A stretch of DNA of 64,000 bases, taken from NCBI GenBank assembly GCA_039933955.1, contig JBDTNB010000005.1, positions 1-64,000 of the forward strand. Direction: 5' to 3'. Under the pieces are notes generated by a model. The model was not told where the DNA came from. It searched no databases and was given only the letters and a program-made list of their open reading frames with translations. Shown here piece by piece: positions 59,236 to 64,000 of this stretch. Source of the stretch: CFX2 sp039933955 (GTDB taxonomy: Bacteria; Chloroflexota; Anaerolineae; Aggregatilineales; Phototrophicaceae). The position numbers and the translations under genes are program-made. Each line of letters opens with the position of its first letter. Position 1 is the first letter of the stretch.

Positions 59236-61265
59236 CCGAAAATCACGTACTGCTTCAAAAAGCGGATGACCGTGTTGTAGTAATGCTCGATGGTCTCTGG
59301 TTTGCGCCAACCGTGTCCTTCACCGGGATAGGTGTAATACTCGTGCGGGACGCCCCGCGCCTGTAGTGATGCCACAATGCTGTCCGACTGGCTTTTGGGC
59401 ACAACCGGATCATCTTCGCCCTGGTAAATAATCACCGGGTCAACAATCTTGTCTACGTGGAATCCCGGCGAACGATCCCGGTAACGGGCTGCCGATTCTG
59501 GCAGTGTGCCCAGCAGCGAGTCCGAATAGTGTTCTTCAAATTTATGCGTGTCACTGACCAGTGTGAAGTGGTTGCTGATTCCGTACAGGCACACGCCGAC
59601 TTTGTAAAAACCGGGCTTATCCACCAGCGATTGTAAAACGGTGTAACCGCCCGCGCTGCCGCCCCAGATGATGAATTTGGATGGATCGGCTAATCCTCGC
59701 GAAGCCAGATACGAAGCGCCCGATGCCGAATCTTCAACATCGTACACGCCCCAATTTTCGCGCAGCTTGTTCATATAATCTTTGCCGTAGCCAGTGCTGC
59801 CCCGGTAGTTGACAATCAAACCAGCGTAACCCATGGTCGTAAAAAATTGGGCTGCCCCGGAATAGGTCGCCTTCACCTGATCGGTTGGCCCACCGTGCAC
59901 CGACACCACCAGCGGTGGCGCGCCAATGCCTTCGTAGCGGTCATTTCGGGGCGCATAATACAGGCCATAAACCGTTTCGCCGTCGTGCCCTTTCCAGGAG
60001 ATCGGTTTGGCTTCGGCTAGTTGAGAAGGCGGTGTATTTTCGGTGGTTGCCCGCTTATGAATCAACTCTGCCGGATGCTCATCGCCCAAAACCTGGATGT
60101 TTGGCATTTCGGATTTCAGTTCCAGCGTCGCAGGGATCAGCACATCATCAAAGGCAAAGGTCACGACCCGCGCCGGAATCTGAATCGCCGACCCAATGAA
60201 CGCCACCTGATTGTTGGTCGGTGATACCGCAATCTGCTCAAAGTTGGCGTAATGATCGAGACCCGCAATCTGGATGCTTTTGCCCGACTCAATATCGACG
60301 CGCCATAGGCTGGTAAAGCCTTCTTTACTTTCGCGATAGAGGAGGCTTTTGCTGTCCGCCGTCCAACCATAAACCCGCATCCCTTGCACCCAGGCGGGCG
60401 CACCATGATCGGACTCGCCAGCGGTCAACTGCTTGTGGTTTTTTTGTGCGAGGTCATAAATGTAAAGTTGATTCCAACCGCCCGCGTCGCTGATATAAGC
60501 CAGATAACGTCCATCGGGCGAAAATTCTGGCTGGAAAATCGCTGTGTTGGTATCGCCTGCAATCGTCAGATTCGCGGTAACATTGGGCGTGCCTGCCCGG
60601 TCATATTCCAGTGACAGCAGCCGCAGTTCAGTTCCATCCCAGGGCATTTGTGGATGATTCCAGGCGATAAAAGCAGCGTGTTCGCCTTTTGGATGCCATG
60701 CGGGCTGCATCACAAAATCCGTGCCTTCAGCGATTTTGCGCGGCCATGCAGCACCCTGCGTATCGACCAGGGCTAGCAAATCCTTGCGTTCGTAACTGTG
60801 GACGAACACCAGCCATTTGCCGTCAGCGGAGGTGCGCGGGGAACTTGCTTCACCGAATGCCGGTGTAATGGGCGCAGCATTGCCGCTTGCCAATGCCTGC
60901 CGGTACAGCCGTCCACCCGGCCCAGCGAAATACACGTTGCCGCTTGCGACGGTGAAATCGCCGCCACCGTAACCCACCATCCCGCGCACCGATAAATCGC
61001 TGCCGGTCAGGTCACGCGCCGCTTGAACGCCCGTTTGTGCAACCAGGACACCGCGTGAGCCACGTCCTTCCATCCAGACCAGTGTTTCTCCATTCGAGTC
61101 CCATTGGACATCGGATAGGCGCAGCATATCGGCCAGCGCTTTCGGTGACAGCGGGCTTGACCAGGTTCCATAAGCTTGCTTGAGTCGAGACATACCTTGC
61201 TCCAGGGTGGGTGCGTTGAATGTTATTTGAGTGGGTGAGTCTGATAAATTGGCTTCCGCCGCCAT
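59232..61265 (-). CDS. S9 family prolyl oligopeptidase/acylaminoacyl peptidase
   Basis: A 677-aa cytosolic serine peptidase. The first 420 residues are a beta-propeller with WD-like/TolB repeats (SPDGRYLAYISDAGGWNQLY, TADSKSLLYRESKEGFTSLW). The C-terminal alpha/beta hydrolase domain has VSVHGGPTDQV, VNYRGSTGYGKDY, the nucleophile in WGGSAGGYTVLQ, the Asp in GEDDPVVPKSQ and the His in YPGEGHGWRKPE. It cuts short peptides, often after proline, or removes acylated residues. Its last codons border MITE copy C, which replaced the TAA stop by TAG without altering the protein. Confidence 0.94.
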   Translation of the reverse strand: MAAEANLSDSPTQITFNAPTLEQGMSRLKQAYGTWSSPLSPKALADMLRLSDVQWDSNGETLVWMEGRGSRGVLVAQTGVQAARDLTGSDLSVRGMVGYGGGDFTVASGNVYFAGPGGRLYRQALASGNAAPITPAFGEASSPRTSADGKWLVFVHSYERKDLLALVDTQGAAWPRKIAEGTDFVMQPAWHPKGEHAAFIAWNHPQMPWDGTELRLLSLEYDRAGTPNVTANLTIAGDTNTAIFQPEFSPDGRYLAYISDAGGWNQLYIYDLAQKNHKQLTAGESDHGAPAWVQGMRVYGWTADSKSLLYRESKEGFTSLWRVDIESGKSIQIAGLDHYANFEQIAVSPTNNQVAFIGSAIQIPARVVTFAFDDVLIPATLELKSEMPNIQVLGDEHPAELIHKRATTENTPPSQLAEAKPISWKGHDGETVYGLYYAPRNDRYEGIGAPPLVVSVHGGPTDQVKATYSGAAQFFTTMGYAGLIVNYRGSTGYGKDYMNKLRENWGVYDVEDSASGASYLASRGLADPSKFIIWGGSAGGYTVLQSLVDKPGFYKVGVCLYGISNHFTLVSDTHKFEEHYSDSLLGTLPESAARYRDRSPGFHVDKIVDPVIIYQGEDDPVVPKSQSDSIVASLQARGVPHEYYTYPGEGHGWRKPETIEHYYNTVIRFLKQYVIFG

Positions 61266-61303
61266 TTATAACATAAATGGGTTTAGAGGGGCAGGTGCGG
61301 GAC

Positions 61304-61330
61304 AAAAAAACGCCCCGTTTTCACGAGGCG
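61304..61330 (-). terminator. Strong intrinsic terminator upstream of the S9 gene
   Basis: On the minus strand CGCCTCG pairs with CGGGGCG (one G-U) around loop TGAAAA and is followed by seven Ts. It lies only 39 bases before the S9 peptidase ATG, so it ends an RNA that starts further upstream, either an attenuated leader or a separate small RNA. Confidence 0.8.
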
Positions 61331-61340
61331 CTGGTTCTTG

Positions 61341-61394
61341 AGGTGCGGAGGGATTAAAAATTTATTTAAGAAATTTATTTTGTTTTCCGCACCT
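61341..61394 (-). promoter_or_regulatory. Long hairpin with alternative partner
   Basis: AGGTGCGGA (61341-61349) pairs with TCCGCACCT (61386-61394). A second AGGTGCGG at 61293-61300, beyond the terminator, can pair with the same strand. The loop carries two copies of AAATTTATTT. This has the layout of a switchable leader. Confidence 0.45.
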
Positions 61395-61454
61395 GTTTAT
61401 TTTCTACCATCAATATAGAAGATTTAATTTTCCCCGTCAACAAGCAAAAAACTG

Positions 61455-61490
61455 TTCTTTAATTGTGCATTAAAGAATTATCGATAATTC
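61455..61490. promoter_or_regulatory. Overlapping hairpin and palindrome
   Basis: TTCTTTAAT and ATTAAAGAA form a 9-bp stem with loop TGTGC, and the last three bases also begin a perfect 16-bp palindrome of half-site GAATTATC. It may be a protein-binding site or part of an RNA; no regulator is known. Confidence 0.45.
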
Positions 61491-61703
61491 TAAAAAGAAC
61501 AATTTCTCTCAGACTTTACTCCTTTTATAAATATTGTGTTAGAGCCATATGAAAAACAGTTAACAATTGATCGACCATTAATAAAGAACGCCTGTTCGTT
61601 GTCGGAATAATTTACTTCCGTTTTTATCAACCAATACGGAGCTATTAAAGTTCGTACACATTGCACAACGTCTTAGGCGTAGACAAAATGGGTTTATTTT
61701 GAC

Positions 61704-61725
61704 CTGAGGGAAAAGCTTCCCTCAG
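61704..61725. other. Perfect stem-loop
   Basis: CTGAGGGAA and TTCCCTCAG, 9 bp, with loop AAGC. It lies next to the terminator of the L,D-transpeptidase gene and lacks a clear T-run of its own. Confidence 0.5.
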
Positions 61726-61736
61726 AAATAAACAAA

Positions 61737-61764
61737 AGGGGACGCAAGAAAGCTTCCGTCCCCT
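61737..61764 (-). terminator. Terminator of the L,D-transpeptidase gene
   Basis: AGGGGACG and CGTCCCCT form the outer stem with an inner AAG/CTT pair. On the minus strand it is followed by TTTTGTTTATTT. It is located 26 bases past the stop codon. Confidence 0.75.
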
Positions 61765-61790
61765 CAAAAGTGCTGTTATGTGCTGAGAAT

Positions 61791-63527
61791 TTATGCTTGC
61801 AGCGGCAAGTCTTGCGCTAAAACCATCTGACCCAGGTCACTTTGCGGGGCGAACTCGCTGGAAATAATCTCGACCATTGTGCCGTCCGTTGCCCAGTCGT
61901 AGAGTATCTTGCCCTGATCGTCGCGCGACATAACGCAGCCAAAGGTGAAAGGGGTTCCGACGCCGCCATCGCCTAAAAATCGACCATTCGGCAGCAGTAC
62001 CCCGCCGTGAAAACCATTCATCAATCCTGGCCCGACTTCATACATGCCCATAAACCAATTCATCTCCCATTGACCGCAGCTTCCACCACCCTCATTACAG
62101 AGTGTGAAACTGCTGCCTGCGGCAACGTCTTCGTGGTTCAGCACCTGATAAATACCGGGCGAGGTTGGATAATCATCCAGACCCGAGGAAATCAGCCAGC
62201 TATATTTGAGCTGACCATTTTCGAACGCCGCCAGTGTTTGTTTATCCAGGTCAACCACGATGCGCTTATCTGGAACTGGATCAAGTGGCAGAGTGACATC
62301 GCGCGTCGGCAGGTTAACCATATCGCCAATCGAGAGTTTCCCCAGATCGCGGCCTGCATTAGCCTCTTGAATCAGGAAGAATGGAATTCCCGTTTTACGG
62401 GCAATGCGGAAACCGGTATCGCCGCCGATAACCGTATACGTGGTCGGGCGGTAGCGGATACGCAAATGAACGTCGCTCTTTTTGTCGTTGATGGCTTGGC
62501 GGATGCGATCTTTAGTTTCAATCGGGTCGAGATAACGCAGTTCGCTGCCATCTGCATTGAGCGAGTGATTTTGTGCCTCCAGAAACGCAGAATAAGCATC
62601 ATCCCGCAGCGTCAATCCGTCTGGCCCAGCTTCTAACCAGGAAGCCAGCACTTCGCGACTGGTTGACCACGAAACACTCTGGTCTTTAAACGGATCGTAT
62701 CCATATAGCGTAAACGGTTTCCCGGCGACAGCCTGAGCATCTGCCAGAGCATCTTTCGGATCATTATTATCGGGCGGGATGTTGGACATCGCTAAATTAA
62801 GGCGGCGGGTTTCCGCAATCGTCACCGTATCATTGGTGAGCGTATCCATAGCCTGCGCCACATCCAGCATACGTCCATCACGACCCGGCAGCCCAACCAA
62901 TTGATCGCCCTGCCATGTATAACCGGCATTATAAGGAGGCGAGTCCGTATCGCTGGTCAAATCCAGCAGATAATTTTGAGCGGTATTGAAATCGATACTG
63001 ACGACGGGTTTGATACCCCATCCCATTGGTATGCCTGACATGCCGACATTACGGGCTGCTTCAGCCGTTTTTTGAGCGTCAATTTGCATCCCAAGTTGGG
63101 CGGGCTGTGCTTTCCAGACGCGATCACCATCTACGAGCTGAATTTGTACGCTGGTATTCCAGGCATCATTGAGGGCGGCTGTTGCTTCTTCAACCGTCAT
63201 GTCGCCCAGGTATACGCCGGATGCCCAGACGTTGGGGAAAATCCGCCCGCTCGTGACATGGCTCCCCGCGTACAACCCAAAAATCACCAGCCCGATGACG
63301 ACTACACCCAGCAGCACTGACACCGAGTGGGTCAGATACCAGAAAAAATCGCGGAAAATGATGCCCACGCGCGCGCGCGCATCACCATTCATACCAGGGA
63401 GTGAGACATCTGGCAGCTTATCACGCCACGACATATTGCCTGCCATGCTGCTGCGTTTGTTTTGCCGCACCATATAGCGCTCGCGCGCCTTGTTGCGCCG
63501 CCGTTGCCCAGGTTCATAAACGTTCAT
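61791..63527 (-). CDS. Membrane-anchored L,D-transpeptidase (YkuD) with peptidoglycan-binding and LysM parts
   Basis: A 578-aa cell-wall enzyme. A basic cytosolic tail (about 60 aa) precedes one membrane helix (VSVLLGVVVIGLVIFGLYAG). A VanW/PG-binding-4-like region follows at 95-220 (WASGVYLGDMTVEEATAALN). A LysM-like segment lies near 370-400 (YTVIGGDTGFRIARKTGIPF). The YkuD domain begins KRIVVDLDKQTLAAFENGQL. The active site reads FHGGVLLPNGRF then TFGCVMSRDD; the Cys is kept, but the usual SHGC is TFGC. It should make 3-3 cross-links or attach proteins to peptidoglycan. Confidence 0.9.
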   Translation of the reverse strand: MNVYEPGQRRRNKARERYMVRQNKRSSMAGNMSWRDKLPDVSLPGMNGDARARVGIIFRDFFWYLTHSVSVLLGVVVIGLVIFGLYAGSHVTSGRIFPNVWASGVYLGDMTVEEATAALNDAWNTSVQIQLVDGDRVWKAQPAQLGMQIDAQKTAEAARNVGMSGIPMGWGIKPVVSIDFNTAQNYLLDLTSDTDSPPYNAGYTWQGDQLVGLPGRDGRMLDVAQAMDTLTNDTVTIAETRRLNLAMSNIPPDNNDPKDALADAQAVAGKPFTLYGYDPFKDQSVSWSTSREVLASWLEAGPDGLTLRDDAYSAFLEAQNHSLNADGSELRYLDPIETKDRIRQAINDKKSDVHLRIRYRPTTYTVIGGDTGFRIARKTGIPFFLIQEANAGRDLGKLSIGDMVNLPTRDVTLPLDPVPDKRIVVDLDKQTLAAFENGQLKYSWLISSGLDDYPTSPGIYQVLNHEDVAAGSSFTLCNEGGGSCGQWEMNWFMGMYEVGPGLMNGFHGGVLLPNGRFLGDGGVGTPFTFGCVMSRDDQGKILYDWATDGTMVEIISSEFAPQSDLGQMVLAQDLPLQA

Positions 63528-63654
63528 GGTTTGTTTTCCACTAAACTCGATTTAATCCCAATGGACGCCTTTTGGATTGACATATTGTACTCCAAATCGA
63601 ATACGAAGGGGGAATCGATGTATCGTGACCGTCGCTGCGGGCTGATTTGGCTCA

Positions 63655-63683
63655 TTGTCGCAACGCAGGTGTTCGCCTATAAT
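63655..63683 (+). promoter_or_regulatory. Promoter of the MFS transporter gene
   Basis: TTGTCG, a 17-base spacer and a consensus TATAAT, 30 bases before the GTG start. Confidence 0.75.
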
Positions 63684-63713
63684 GCAAGCAGTCTTTACAC
63701 CGAAGGATTTCCT

Positions 63714-64000
63714 GTGACTCAAACAACTTCTATTAACCGAGCCGATAGTATTCGCGTCGGTATTGCTTACCTGAGTTTTATTGTGCTGGGGATGCCCGGT
63801 GCGATGCTGGGCGTAGCCTGGTCGCCTGCTATTCGCAGCACGTTTGGACTGTCGCTCGATGCAGTCGGGGCGCTTTTGGTTGCCACGATGGGCAGCTATT
63901 TCGTCGCCAGTTTTGTCAGCGGACGATTGGTGGCGCGGGTTGGTTTCGGCACGCTCTTGATTGTCAGCAGTTTCGTCACCGCTGTTGGATTGGTTGGCTA
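63714..64000 (+). CDS. Major facilitator superfamily transporter, 5' part (cut by window end)
   Basis: The GTG start has AAGGA six bases upstream. The visible 95 residues contain three likely membrane helices: VGIAYLSFIVLGMPGAMLGV, VGALLVATMGSYFVASFVSG and TLLIVSSFVTAVGLVG. RLVARVGFG after the second helix is the loop typical of MFS proteins (G-x-L-x-x-R-x-G type). The rest lies beyond the window, so the substrate class cannot be judged. Confidence 0.85.
   Translation, partial: MTQTTSINRADSIRVGIAYLSFIVLGMPGAMLGVAWSPAIRSTFGLSLDAVGALLVATMGSYFVASFVSGRLVARVGFGTLLIVSSFVTAVGLVG

Larger units (their letters stand above)
61266..61790. other. AT-rich, structured intergenic region
   Basis: These 525 bases are far richer in A and T than the surroundings and hold no credible frame. 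They contain a minus-strand terminator, a long hairpin, a hairpin-palindrome pair and a terminator for the upstream gene, listed separately. A small minus-strand RNA between about 61690 and 61304, or a leader of the S9 gene with attenuation, are both possible. No known RNA family was recognised. Confidence 0.5.

Noticed and set aside
1..64000. CRISPR arrays
   Set aside because: Repeats in the window are dispersed, palindromic or paired; none has regular repeat-spacer spacing and no cas gene was seen.

Overview
The window reads as a contiguous piece of a bacterial chromosome of moderate GC content. It probably comes from a Chloroflexota (Anaerolineae-like) bacterium. That placement is an inference from gene content and style: many short lipoproteins with Pro/Thr-rich linkers, abundant dispersed palindromic and G-rich repeats, and a secE-nusG-rplK-rplA block beside Trp and Thr-Tyr-Thr tRNAs. 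No phage structural genes, integrase, CRISPR array or rRNA operon were seen.

Layout. 0-6 kb (mostly minus strand): translation genes (tRNA-Thr, tRNA-Tyr, tRNA-Thr, rpmG, tRNA-Trp, secE, nusG, rplK, rplA), then a macro-like protein, a peptide deformylase and a small unknown protein. A decayed HNH nuclease gene lies beside the tRNAs. 6-20 kb: two lipoproteins, an MDR oxidoreductase, a frameshifted membrane protein, an FAD oxidoreductase, a TetR-ABC-ABC2 efflux operon with a perfect palindromic operator, an FHA protein, a beta-helix/SGNH esterase, an M23-like peptidase, GNAT and DinB proteins, and a SRPBCC-PDZ-DinB fusion. 20-34 kb: a carbohydrate locus with a secreted GH9 glucanase, an Opp-type ABC importer (binding protein, two permeases, two ATPases), a divergent LacI regulator with three matching operators, and a GH42 beta-galactosidase. 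34-37.6 kb: an arsR-arsM-small Cys protein operon with a near-consensus promoter carrying the operator, then an AhpD-like protein, histidine kinase and response regulator. 37.7-41.4 kb: a co-directional set TIR - DegT aminotransferase - STAS-like - DUF4062/TIR-like. 41.5-50.7 kb: membrane alpha/beta hydrolase, a second STAS-like protein, radA, lipoproteins, a CAP/LysM protein, plsY and a class V aminotransferase. 50.9-54.6 kb: an Mrr-type endonuclease with a premature stop, a TIR-TPR protein flanked by 74-bp direct repeats, and a third STAS-like protein. 54.6-64 kb: ppc, an aldo/keto reductase, an S9 peptidase, an AT-rich structured intergenic region, an L,D-transpeptidase and the start of an MFS transporter.

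How the genes work together. The GH9 enzyme, Opp importer, LacI regulator and GH42 enzyme form a plausible oligosaccharide-use unit. The TetR/ABC and ars operons are small self-regulated stress units. Three TIR or TIR-like proteins, three small STAS-like proteins and an Mrr nuclease within 17 kb look like defence or signalling genes, and a TIR-STAS partnership is the best candidate for an undescribed system here.

Repeats. Three copies of a roughly 160-170 bp MITE-like element carry about 24-bp terminal inverted repeats and 7-9 bp target duplications; one copy supplies the stop codon of the S9 peptidase gene. A G-rich repeat core occurs ten times in the same orientation, twice in frame inside a gene. 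A second family of palindromes follows a constant TGTAGGG-like start. Three genes are broken: an HNH nuclease and an Mrr nuclease by in-frame TAA codons, and a membrane protein by a frameshift.
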